A DNA stretch of 8,823 nt. Origin: Lachnospiraceae bacterium UBA7110. Lineage in GTDB: Bacteria; Bacillota; Clostridia; Lachnospirales; Lachnospiraceae. The notes under the pieces were generated by a model. That model saw nothing but the letters and a program-made list of their open reading frames with translations, was not told the origin of the DNA and searched no databases. Location of the stretch: positions 1 to 8,823 of the forward strand of contig DKYC01000089.1 in assembly GCA_002492295.1 (NCBI GenBank), given 5' to 3'. A program made the translations under genes and the position numbers. This document shows, in pieces, positions 1 to 6,651 of the stretch; position 1 is the first letter of the stretch; each line of letters opens with the position of its first letter.

Positions 1-933
1 AATCCGCTTGGTGTGCCTTCGCGTATGAATATCGGTCAGGTACTTGAAATCCACCTTTCGCTCGCGGCAAAGGCGCTTGGCTTTAATGTGGCGACACCGG
101 TATTTGACGGTGCAAACGAGGCGGATATCATGGATACGCTGGAGCTTGCAAATGATTATGTAAATCTCGAATGGGAAGAGTTTGAAGCAAAGCATAAGGA
201 TGAACTTTTGCCGGAAGTTTTGGAATATTTATCAGAGAACAGGGAGCACAGGAAATATTGGAAGGGCGTGCCGATTTCAAGGGACGGTAAGGTAAGGCTG
301 CGTGACGGAAGGACAGGCGAGTATTTTGACAGTCCCGTTACAATCGGGCACATGCATTATTTGAAGCTCCATCATCTTGTGGATGATAAGATTCATGCGC
401 GTTCTACCGGACCGTACGGTATGGTTACGCAGCAGCCCCTTGGCGGTAAGGCGCAGTTTGGCGGGCAGCGTTTCGGTGAGATGGAGGTTTGGGCGCTTGA
501 AGCATATGGCGCGTCCCATACCCTTCAGGAAATCCTGACAGTGAAGTCGGATGACGTTGTCGGACGTGTTAAGACATACGAGGCAATTATTAAGGGCGAG
601 AATATTCCGGAGCCGGGCATTCCCGAGTCGTTTAAGGTATTACTCAAGGAATTGCAGTCGCTTGGTCTTGACGTCAAGGTGTATGATGAGAACCGAAATG
701 AGGTCGAGCTTAAAGAATCTGTTGATTACAGTGAATCTGATTTCCGTGTGGAGATGGAAGGCGATAACAAGTATGACAACAGGGAAAACCTTGAAGGCTA
801 TCAGCAAAAGGAATTTGACGCGGCGAGCGGCGATTTGATTGATGCTGAAGACGAGGATGATTTTGCGGAAGATGAAGATTATTCGGCGGATGATTTTGAC
901 GAAGAAGACGAGTTTGATGATTTTGACGAATGA
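1..933 (+). CDS. rpoB: DNA-directed RNA polymerase subunit beta, C-terminal part (5' end outside window)
   Basis: This is the C-terminal 310 codons of the beta subunit, the catalytic partner of beta prime in core RNA polymerase. The frame is open from base 1 (NPLGVPSRMNIGQVLE), so the apparent start inside the window is not the real one. Family landmarks in order are PSRMNIGQ; the KLHHLVDDKIHARSTGPYG segment; the nearly invariant QQPLGGKAQFGGQRFGEMEVWALEAYGA; TVKSDDVVGR; and PESFKVLLKELQSLGLDV, which normally lies near the beta C-terminus. Relative to Bacillus subtilis RpoB as I remember it, there is an extra charged segment of about 40-50 residues (bases ~140-290) before LRDGRTGEYF. The protein ends in an acidic tail: 22 of the last 34 residues are Asp or Glu. 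The rifampicin-binding region lies upstream and is not visible. The TGA stop is 48 bp before rpoC, the usual rpoBC operon arrangement. Identity is very secure. Confidence 0.99.
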   Translation, partial: NPLGVPSRMNIGQVLEIHLSLAAKALGFNVATPVFDGANEADIMDTLELANDYVNLEWEEFEAKHKDELLPEVLEYLSENREHRKYWKGVPISRDGKVRLRDGRTGEYFDSPVTIGHMHYLKLHHLVDDKIHARSTGPYGMVTQQPLGGKAQFGGQRFGEMEVWALEAYGASHTLQEILTVKSDDVVGRVKTYEAIIKGENIPEPGIPESFKVLLKELQSLGLDVKVYDENRNEVELKESVDYSESDFRVEMEGDNKYDNRENLEGYQQKEFDAASGDLIDAEDEDDFAEDEDYSADDFDEEDEFDDFDE

Positions 934-966
934 TTTTGAACAGAATAGCAAATTATCGGTATATTT

Positions 967-974
967 GGAAGGAG
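967..974 (+). promoter_or_regulatory. Shine-Dalgarno site of rpoC
   Basis: GGAAGGAG lies seven bases before ATG 982. It fixes the rpoC start, and no competing in-frame start with a comparable site is present in the 48-bp rpoB-rpoC gap. Confidence 0.85.
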
Positions 975-981
975 TGCCAAA

Positions 982-3900
982 ATGTCTGAGATGAAAAATG
1001 AACAGAGTCAGTCTATTTCATTTGATGCCATAAAAATAGGTCTTGCCTCTCCTGAGAAAATAAGGGAGTGGTCAAGGGGCGAGGTGACAAAGCCCGAGAC
1101 AATTAATTACAGAACTTTAAAGCCGGAGCGCGACGGTCTGTATTGCGAGAGGATTTTTGGTCCCAGCAAGGACTGGGAGTGCCATTGTGGGAAATATAAG
1201 AAAATACGTTATAAGGGCGTTATCTGTGACCGATGCGGTGTTGAGGTTACGAAGTCAAGTGTCCGCAGGGAGCGTATGGGGCATATTGAGCTTGCGGCTC
1301 CGGTATCCCATATATGGTATTTTAAGGGGATTCCCAGCCGTATGGGATTAATTCTTGATTTGACGCCGAGAGTGCTTGAGAAGGTTTTGTATTTTGCTTC
1401 TTATATTGTACTTGACCCACTGCAGACGGATTTGGAATATAAGCAGGTACTGTCGGAAAAGGAATATCAGGACAATGTGGAAAAATACGGTAGAAATACT
1501 TTCCGCGTAGGCATGGGGGCGGAGGCAATCAAAGAGCTTCTGTGTGCCATCGACCTTGAAAAGGAGTGTGAGGAGCTTTCAGCGGAGTTGAAGAATGACA
1601 GCACAAAAGGACAAAAACGTGCAAAAATCGTAAAGCGCCTTGAGGTCGTCGAATCGTTCCGTGCGTCAGGCAACAGACCGGAGTGGATGATTATGGATAC
1701 CATTCCTGTGCTTCCTCCTGATTTGCGTCCGATGGTTCAGCTGGATGGCGGACGTTTTGCGACATCGGATTTAAATGACCTGTATAGAAGGATTATCAAC
1801 AGAAATAACCGTTTGAAGAGGCTTTTGGAGCTTGGCGCACCGGATATTATCGTGCGCAACGAGAAGAGAATGCTTCAGGAGGCGGTTGATGCACTGATTG
1901 ATAACGGCAGACGCGGCCGTCCGGTTACCGGACCGGGGAACAGGGCGTTGAAGTCGCTTTCCGACATGCTCAAAGGAAAATCAGGGCGGTTCCGCCAAAA
2001 TCTGCTTGGCAAGCGTGTGGATTATTCAGGGCGTTCCGTTATTGTCGTAGGACCGGAATTAAAGATTTATCAGTGTGGCCTGCCCAAGGAGATGGCGATT
2101 GAGTTGTTTAAGCCGTTTGTTATGAAGGAACTTGTGTCCCGGCAGATTTCGCAGAATATTAAACATGCAAAGAAGCTTGTGGAGAAACTCGATCAGGCGG
2201 TGTGGGATGTGCTTGAGGATGTGATTAAGGAGCATCCGGTGATGTTAAACCGTGCACCGACACTGCACAGACTTGGTATTCAGGCGTTTGAGCCCATTCT
2301 TGTCGAGGGTAAGGCGATTAAGCTTCATCCTCTTGTTTGTACAGCGTTTAATGCCGACTTTGACGGAGACCAGATGGCGGTACATCTTCCGCTTTCCGTA
2401 GAGGCGCAGGCGGAGTGCAGATTTTTGCTTTTGTCGCCGAACAACCTGTTAAAGCCGTCGGACGGCGGTCCGGTTGCCGTTCCTTCACAGGATATGGTGC
2501 TTGGTATTTATTATCTGACGCAGGAGCGTCCCGGTGCGGTGGGCGAAGGCAAGTTCTTTAAGAATGTCAACGAGGCAATTTTGGCATATGAGAACGGCGC
2601 ATGTACACTGCATTCAAGAATTACGGTGCGTGTTACTAAAACACTGGAGAGCGGTGAGACGGTTACGGCAAATGTAGAGTCTACGCTTGGACGGTTTATT
2701 TTTAATGAAATCCTGCCGCAGGATTTGGAGTTTGTAGAGCGGACGAAGCCGGAAGACGAGCTGCTGCTGGAGGTGGATTTCCATGTCGGAAAGAAACAGT
2801 TAAAGCAGATTTTGGAGAAGGTTATCAATATTCACGGTGCGACAAAAACGGCAGAGGTGCTTGACAGTATTAAGGCGATGGGATATAAGTACTCGACGAG
2901 AGCCGCGATGACCGTTTCAATCTCTGATATGACGGTGCCTGCCGAGAAGGCGGAAATGCTTGCGGAGGCGCAGAAGACGGTTGACCGTATTACGATGAAT
3001 TTCCGCCGTGGTCTGATGACGGACGAGGAGCGTTATAAGGCAGTCGTTGAGACATGGAAGGAGACGGATGATAAGCTGACGGATAAGCTGATTAACGGAC
3101 TTGACAAGTATAACAATATCTTTATGATGGCGGATTCGGGTGCCCGTGGTTCCAACCAGCAGATTAAGCAGCTTGCAGGCATGCGTGGTCTGATGGCGGA
3201 TACGACGGGACGTACGATTGAGCTCCCGATTAAGTCAAACTTCCGTGAGGGGCTTGATGTATTGGAATACTTTATGTCAGCACATGGTGCCAGAAAGGGT
3301 ATGTCGGATACGGCGCTTCGTACGGCGGACTCGGGTTATCTGACGCGCCGAATGGTTGATGTCTGTCAGGAACTGATTATCCGTGAGGTTGACTGCTGCG
3401 AGGGCAAGGATTATATTCCGGGTATGGAGGTTGCCGCGTTTATGGACGGCAGGGAGACCATCGAGGGATTAAAAGACAGAATTACGGGAAGGTATTCCTG
3501 TGAAGATATTAAGGACAGGGACGGCAATATCATTGTAAAGAAGAATCACATGATTACGCCAAGCCGCGCTTCCAAGATTATGAGCAAGGGTGTGAACGAG
3601 AAGGGTGAGCCGATTGAGAAGGTGAAAATCAGGAACATTCTTTGCTGTAAATCCCGTATCGGTATCTGCTCAAAATGCTACGGCGCGAACATGGCAACCG
3701 GCGAACCGGTTCAGATTGGTGAGGCGGTCGGTATTATTGCGGCGCAATCGATTGGTGAGCCGGGTACGCAGCTTACGATGAGAACCTTCCACAGCGGCGG
3801 TGTTGCCGGCGACGATATTACACAGGGTCTTCCGCGTGTAGAGGAGCTTTTTGAGGCAAGGAAGCCCAAGGGACTTGCGATTATTGCGGAGATTGGAGGA

Positions 3901-4647
3901 ACGGCTACGATTAAGGATACCAAGAAGAAGCGTGAGATTATTGTTTCTGATGGTGTGAATGAGAAGACGTATCTGATTCCGTATGGTTCCCGCATTAAGA
4001 TTACGGACGGCGCGGAGATTGAAGCTGGTGACGAGCTGACAGAGGGTAGTGTAAATCCTCATGATTTGCTTGAAATTAAGAAGATTGACGCTGTCCAGAA
4101 CTATCTGCTGCGTGAGGTTCAGAGAGTTTACCGTCTGCAGGGGGTTGATATCGCAGATAAGCACATTGAGGTAATTGTGCGTCAGATGCTAAAGAAGAAG
4201 CGCATTGAGACAAGCGGCGATACGGAGTTCCTTCCGGGAACACTGGTTGATGCGTTAGAGCTTGAGGAAATCAATGAGAAGCTGCTTGCAGAGGGAAAGC
4301 AGCCGGCGGAGGCGAAGGATATTATCCTTGGTATTACAAAGGCGGCGCTTGCTACGAGCTCGTTCCTTTCCGCGGCTTCCTTCCAGGAGACGACAAAGGT
4401 GCTCACGGAGGCGGCAATTAAGGGTAAGATTGACCCGCTGATTGGATTGAAAGAGAACGTTATTATCGGTAAGCTTATCCCGGCAGGCACGGGCTTAAGA
4501 CGTTACAGGAATGTAAAGCTTAATACGGATGTTGAGGCGGAGGATACGATTAATTTCGAAGACGATTATAGCTATGAGGGCAATGGTTACAGTATATCAC
4601 ATTCGGAGAGTGGGATTTCGGAGCATAACATGTCGCTTTCGTTCTAA
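982..4647 (+). CDS. rpoC: DNA-directed RNA polymerase subunit beta prime
   Basis: Complete 1221-residue beta prime subunit, which holds the active-site magnesium and most of the DNA-binding clamp of RNA polymerase. Start ATG 982 has a strong site (GGAAGGAG, 967-974) seven bases upstream. Visible motifs in order: zinc ribbon C67-x-C69...C82-x2-C85; LLGKRVDYSGRSVIVVGPEL near the switch region; catalytic NADFDGDQM with D459, D461 and D463; bridge helix from about residue 757 (GLDVLEYFMSAHGARKGMSD); second zinc site with C805 (or C806), C889, C896 and C899; and trigger loop around residues 913-942 (GEPGTQLTMRTFHSGG). No large insertion follows the trigger loop, unlike the E. coli protein of about 1407 residues, and the length fits Firmicutes RpoC of about 1200. 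The C-terminus carries a short polar, Ser-rich extension. Cotranscribed with rpoB and closed by the hairpin at 4678-4712. All key residues are intact. Confidence 0.99.
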   Translation: MSEMKNEQSQSISFDAIKIGLASPEKIREWSRGEVTKPETINYRTLKPERDGLYCERIFGPSKDWECHCGKYKKIRYKGVICDRCGVEVTKSSVRRERMGHIELAAPVSHIWYFKGIPSRMGLILDLTPRVLEKVLYFASYIVLDPLQTDLEYKQVLSEKEYQDNVEKYGRNTFRVGMGAEAIKELLCAIDLEKECEELSAELKNDSTKGQKRAKIVKRLEVVESFRASGNRPEWMIMDTIPVLPPDLRPMVQLDGGRFATSDLNDLYRRIINRNNRLKRLLELGAPDIIVRNEKRMLQEAVDALIDNGRRGRPVTGPGNRALKSLSDMLKGKSGRFRQNLLGKRVDYSGRSVIVVGPELKIYQCGLPKEMAIELFKPFVMKELVSRQISQNIKHAKKLVEKLDQAVWDVLEDVIKEHPVMLNRAPTLHRLGIQAFEPILVEGKAIKLHPLVCTAFNADFDGDQMAVHLPLSVEAQAECRFLLLSPNNLLKPSDGGPVAVPSQDMVLGIYYLTQERPGAVGEGKFFKNVNEAILAYENGACTLHSRITVRVTKTLESGETVTANVESTLGRFIFNEILPQDLEFVERTKPEDELLLEVDFHVGKKQLKQILEKVINIHGATKTAEVLDSIKAMGYKYSTRAAMTVSISDMTVPAEKAEMLAEAQKTVDRITMNFRRGLMTDEERYKAVVETWKETDDKLTDKLINGLDKYNNIFMMADSGARGSNQQIKQLAGMRGLMADTTGRTIELPIKSNFREGLDVLEYFMSAHGARKGMSDTALRTADSGYLTRRMVDVCQELIIREVDCCEGKDYIPGMEVAAFMDGRETIEGLKDRITGRYSCEDIKDRDGNIIVKKNHMITPSRASKIMSKGVNEKGEPIEKVKIRNILCCKSRIGICSKCYGANMATGEPVQIGEAVGIIAAQSIGEPGTQLTMRTFHSGGVAGDDITQGLPRVEELFEARKPKGLAIIAEIGGTATIKDTKKKREIIVSDGVNEKTYLIPYGSRIKITDGAEIEAGDELTEGSVNPHDLLEIKKIDAVQNYLLREVQRVYRLQGVDIADKHIEVIVRQMLKKKRIETSGDTEFLPGTLVDALELEEINEKLLAEGKQPAEAKDIILGITKAALATSSFLSAASFQETTKVLTEAAIKGKIDPLIGLKENVIIGKLIPAGTGLRRYRNVKLNTDVEAEDTINFEDDYSYEGNGYSISHSESGISEHNMSLSF

Positions 4648-4677
4648 AGATGAAAGGAATTTAAAGAAAGACAAAAA

Positions 4678-4717
4678 CAAACAGCATGTGTTTACGGAGC
4701 ACATGCTGTTTGCTTTT
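4678..4717. terminator. Bidirectional intrinsic terminator between rpoC and the convergent minus-strand cluster
   Basis: Perfect 13-bp inverted repeat: CAAACAGCATGTG (4678-4690), a 9-base loop (TTTACGGAG) and CACATGCTGTTTG (4700-4712). On the plus strand the stem is followed by C then TTTT (4714-4717). On the minus strand it is followed immediately by five Ts (complement of A4673-4677). It lies 30 bp after the rpoC stop and 42 bp after the stop of the last minus-strand gene, so it is placed to end both converging transcripts. The stem has only moderate GC content. The longer T-tract on the minus side suggests it may work better for the minus-strand operon. Function is inferred from structure and position. 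Confidence 0.88.
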
Positions 4718-4754
4718 GCCTACAGTCATTACGATGAAAATAATGAGTTAAGCT

Positions 4755-5207
4755 TTATTCAATGTCCTCAATTTCCATTAAGTGAAGACCTGTATCATAG
4801 TCTAAATCATCCCGGGTCACGACCCTCCATGACTGGAGCAGATAGAACGGTTCTTGCGCCGACTCCGGATACAGATAAGAAAGTGTTACTTCAAGATACT
4901 GAATATCACTGATTTCAATGGTAAATTCTGTCGGGAGTGTGGAAATGGCGGAGAGGTAATCAGTTTGGTCTGGATTTTCCTGATAGGCTTTTTTTAACGC
5001 GGTATCCAGCTCACAGAGTTTTTCTTCCGCCATGTTGCAGGCATCATAATATGCCGCGGAGCGCTCTAATACTTTTTGGCTGAGTTTCCTGTCAGCGTTT
5101 GCGCTCACGAGTGAAAGGACACCAAACGATATCAGGCATAATACCACGAAAATCAGCATAATTGAGGGAAGCCCGATGTTTATCGTAAATTCACGTTTTT
5201 TATCCAT
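4755..5207 (-). CDS. Small single-pass membrane protein, last gene of the pseudopilin-like cluster
   Basis: 150 residues with one N-terminal hydrophobic helix (about 11-35, INIGLPSIMLIFVVLCLISF) preceded by a short basic stretch (MDKKREF). A helical segment (about 36-75) and a mixed, probably extracellular domain ending in acidic residues follow. The layout of short basic leader, helix, then outward domain is pilin-like, but no clear prepilin peptidase site is present: the only candidate, G12 followed by LPSIM, has Met rather than Glu at +5. In type II secretion the terminal pseudopilin GspK also lacks Glu5, but it is about twice this length, so the comparison is positional only. ATG 5207 has GGGAGG (5215-5220) upstream, located inside the end of the preceding gene, and the two genes overlap by 8 bp. 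This suggests translational coupling. I do not recognise a specific family; the role in a pseudopilus is inferred from its neighbours. Confidence 0.82.
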   Translation of the reverse strand: MDKKREFTINIGLPSIMLIFVVLCLISFGVLSLVSANADRKLSQKVLERSAAYYDACNMAEEKLCELDTALKKAYQENPDQTDYLSAISTLPTEFTIEISDIQYLEVTLSYLYPESAQEPFYLLQSWRVVTRDDLDYDTGLHLMEIEDIE

Positions 5208-5700
5208 TGAGGCCGCCTCCCGTATATTTTTTAATCTCCTGATGATGAATGCAGTCGAGTGTATAATCGTATTCCTTCAGCGGTTCATAGCTGTTGGGAC
5301 ATTCGTTGATGTAAATGTTAAGGTATGCGAATGGGTTTTCGGCTGTTTCTTTGTTATAATGAAAGCTGACCATATAAGCAGCATCTTCCGCTGCAGCCAG
5401 TCTTTGCCAGTCTTTGTCAAAATACAAGGCTGCAGAGGCATCGTAGTCGGAGATTGGAATCGTTTCAGGGTGAAATTCCTGCTCCAGCACGCTAAAATCC
5501 CCGTTTGCCGAAAGGAACAGTTCGGAAATATTTTGTGTGTAGAGGAGGGCATAGTTGGTGTTGATTGCGTCCTCGCTGACAAAATGGGACTTTACGAAAA
5601 GCTGCATAACTATGGCTGCAGCAATGATAAAGAAGAATATGGACAGGATTAATTCAATTAAAAAAAGTCCTGAACGTGAAGCGGCATATTGTGTTTTCAT
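5200..5700 (-). CDS. Type IV pilin-like minor pseudopilin with prepilin cleavage site (GspI/PilV-like)
   Basis: 166 residues from ATG 5700, chosen because GGGGGA (5706-5711) sits six bases upstream. An earlier in-frame ATG at 5721 has no site at normal spacing. The N-terminus is a textbook class III signal: an 11-residue leader MKTQYAASRSG, cleavage after G11, then LFLIELILSIFFFIIAAAIVM with Glu at mature position +5. Prepilin peptidase would cut at G11/L12 and N-methylate the new end, leaving a mature protein of 155 residues anchored by helix 12-36. The following SHFVSEDAINTNYALLYTQNISELFL resembles the helix of GspI/PilV minor pseudopilins, where an Ala- and Asn-bearing helix precedes the globular domain. 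The rest (about 65-166) is not recognisable to me and contains two late cysteines (C134, C150). It is the only protein in the cluster with a canonical cleavage motif. It overlaps the next gene by 8 bp. The pseudopilin class is secure; the subtype is an inference. Confidence 0.88.
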   Translation of the reverse strand: MKTQYAASRSGLFLIELILSIFFFIIAAAIVMQLFVKSHFVSEDAINTNYALLYTQNISELFLSANGDFSVLEQEFHPETIPISDYDASAALYFDKDWQRLAAAEDAAYMVSFHYNKETAENPFAYLNIYINECPNSYEPLKEYDYTLDCIHHQEIKKYTGGGLNG

Positions 5701-5705
5701 AATAT

Positions 5706-5711
5706 TCCCCC
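5706..5711 (-). promoter_or_regulatory. Shine-Dalgarno site deciding the pseudopilin start at 5700
   Basis: GGGGGA on the minus strand, six bases from ATG 5700. It favours the start that gives a short 11-residue prepilin leader over the in-frame ATG at 5721, which would place this purine run inside the coding region. Confidence 0.75.
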
Positions 5712-5724
5712 ATTTCTGCATCAG

Positions 5725-6216
5725 TTAATCTGCTTTCCCGCAGTGCAGGTGAATGTATAATTCCGTTTCTTTTTCCGACTCGTCACAGTACCGTACTTTT
5801 AAAAGGCTGTCGGAAACAAATTCGAAATCAAGCGCTGTCAGTGCGATGACCTGTTGCCCGGCGTCAATCGGAAGCTCAATGTCGGTTCGTGCAAAAAGCT
5901 CGTATAAATAGCCATCATACTCATAGAGAGAGGTGGCGTATTCCATTCCGTTAATATTGCGTGTCATCAGAAGCCGTTCATAGCCCAGGCTGTCGTCAAT
6001 CCTGACAGAATCACAGATGTCTGACTGTCGTATTTTCTCAGTGATATATGCTACGGAGGTACGTGATGCATAATTTTCGTTCATGTATGCCACTGTCTTG
6101 TTGTAGATGTCAGCCCCAAAGAGAATTAAAACGACGGAGGAGGCGGCAAAAACGCAAAAAAGTGATAAAACAAAGAGGAGGTCAATCATATGGCGACCGT
6201 TTTCTCGTTCGGGCAT
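5725..6216 (-). CDS. Single-pass membrane protein resembling DUF4860 and GspJ/ComGF-type minor pseudopilins
   Basis: 163 residues from ATG 6216, selected because AAAGGGAG (6222-6229) lies five bases upstream. The frame stays open further back (GTG 6306, ATG 6255), but those starts lack ribosome sites and GTG 6306 would overlap the upstream gene. Visible: a short polar leader (MPERENGRHMID), a hydrophobic helix (about 13-34), a helix with RTSVAYITEKIRQSD (52-66), then a beta-rich domain (ATSLYEYDGYLYELF; ALTALDFEFVSDSLLKVRY). The pattern of helix, then 'aromatic-I-x-E-K-I-R-Q', then short strands recalls GspJ, PilW and ComGF minor pseudopilins, and I recall DUF4860 proteins of Lachnospiraceae starting this way; neither was searched. 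Glycine 7 is followed by Asp, not Glu, at +5, with Arg and His at +1 and +2, so normal prepilin processing is doubtful. Probably part of the pseudopilus encoded by this cluster. Confidence 0.82.
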   Translation of the reverse strand: MPERENGRHMIDLLFVLSLFCVFAASSVVLILFGADIYNKTVAYMNENYASRTSVAYITEKIRQSDICDSVRIDDSLGYERLLMTRNINGMEYATSLYEYDGYLYELFARTDIELPIDAGQQVIALTALDFEFVSDSLLKVRYCDESEKETELYIHLHCGKAD

Positions 6217-6221
6217 GGTTA

Positions 6222-6229
6222 CTCCCTTT
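6222..6229 (-). promoter_or_regulatory. Shine-Dalgarno site deciding the start at 6216
   Basis: AAAGGGAG on the minus strand, five bases before ATG 6216. The longer in-frame readings upstream (ATG 6255, GTG 6306) have no comparable site, so this one sets the 163-residue product. Confidence 0.75.
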
Positions 6230-6231
6230 CC

Positions 6232-6261
6232 GTGAAAAGTTTCTATTGTCAACATTTTCAC
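6232..6261 (-). repeat. Short inverted repeat in the gap between two pseudopilin-like genes
   Basis: GTGAAAA (6232-6238) and TTTTCAC (6255-6261) form a 7-bp perfect inverted repeat with a 16-base loop, inside the 61-bp gap that is the largest in the pilin-like part of the cluster. A TTGACA hexamer (minus strand, 6252-6247) lies in the loop. No T-tract follows, so it is not a terminator, and no -10 box is found at 17-bp spacing. It may be an mRNA stem just before the downstream ribosome site, or chance. Confidence 0.3.
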
Positions 6262-6277
6262 AATATGTTTTTCTCGT

Positions 6278-6637
6278 TTAATTGACTGAAATAAAACCGA
6301 TTTCACCTTCAGACCTTGGAAGAATTGTGATATCGGGCATAATATTGGAACCGATTGCGGTATAGTCTATATAAAATTTATCGGCATCGTAAATCAGACC
6401 GTAATGGTTTTTCAGATAGTCAAGGCTTGGCGGATAGGTACCTTCCACGGCATAGCATTGGGCGACGCTGCGCCGGACGGCGGATTCAAGGCTTTTTGCC
6501 TGTTCGCTTGTGGTAGAGTCGTCGACCGTGTTGATTCCGCTGATAAAAAAAATCACAAAACCAATTATAAAGGCAAGTGAAAGAAGCTGCCATATTTGGG
6601 AAAGCGTTATGTTTCTGTGGTTTGTAAAACGATTCAT
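6278..6637 (-). CDS. GspG/ComGC-like pseudopilin-like membrane protein
   Basis: 119 residues with a short polar N-terminus, one hydrophobic helix (about 17-35, QLLSLAFIIGFVIFFISG), then SLESAVRRSVAQCYAVEGTYPPSLDYLKNHYGL (49-81). In GspG, ComGC and related major pseudopilins, the helix likewise leads into 'Ala-rich helix - Tyr - x - x - x - G-x-YP - x - x - L'. This stretch is therefore a good match to that fold, and YP falls at 68-69. However, the helix is not preceded by Gly and has no Glu at +5 (sequence TLSQIWQLL), so it does not look like a substrate of prepilin peptidase. Start ATG 6637 is supported by GGGAGG (6644-6649) six bases upstream. It follows the GspF-like gene by only 14 bp, the position gspG holds after gspF in type II secretion operons. 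Assignment rests on the YP motif, size and position, and is moderate. Confidence 0.82.
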   Translation of the reverse strand: MNRFTNHRNITLSQIWQLLSLAFIIGFVIFFISGINTVDDSTTSEQAKSLESAVRRSVAQCYAVEGTYPPSLDYLKNHYGLIYDADKFYIDYTAIGSNIMPDITILPRSEGEIGFISVN

Positions 6638-6651
6638 GAAAAACCTCCCAG

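Noticed and set aside
3670..4164. 164-codon open frame on the minus strand inside rpoC
   Set aside because: It lies antisense to the highly conserved trigger-loop region of RpoC, its composition is that of a complement of conserved codons, and it has no recognisable domain.
4529..4912. 127-codon plus-strand open frame overlapping the end of rpoC
   Set aside because: It runs through the rpoC C-terminus, the terminator hairpin and the antisense of the last cluster gene, and has no plausible product.
5701..5721. Upstream ATG 5721 as start of the pseudopilin
   Set aside because: It has no ribosome site at normal spacing, and the next ATG (5700) has GGGGGA six bases away and gives a typical short prepilin leader.
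6247..6252. TTGACA on the minus strand as an internal promoter
   Set aside because: The hexamer matches the -35 consensus, but the sequence 17 bp downstream is AAAGGG (ribosome site), not a -10 box.
6217..6306. Longer reading of the 5725-6216 gene from GTG 6306 or ATG 6255
   Set aside because: No ribosome sites are present, GTG 6306 overlaps the upstream gene, and ATG 6216 has a strong site.
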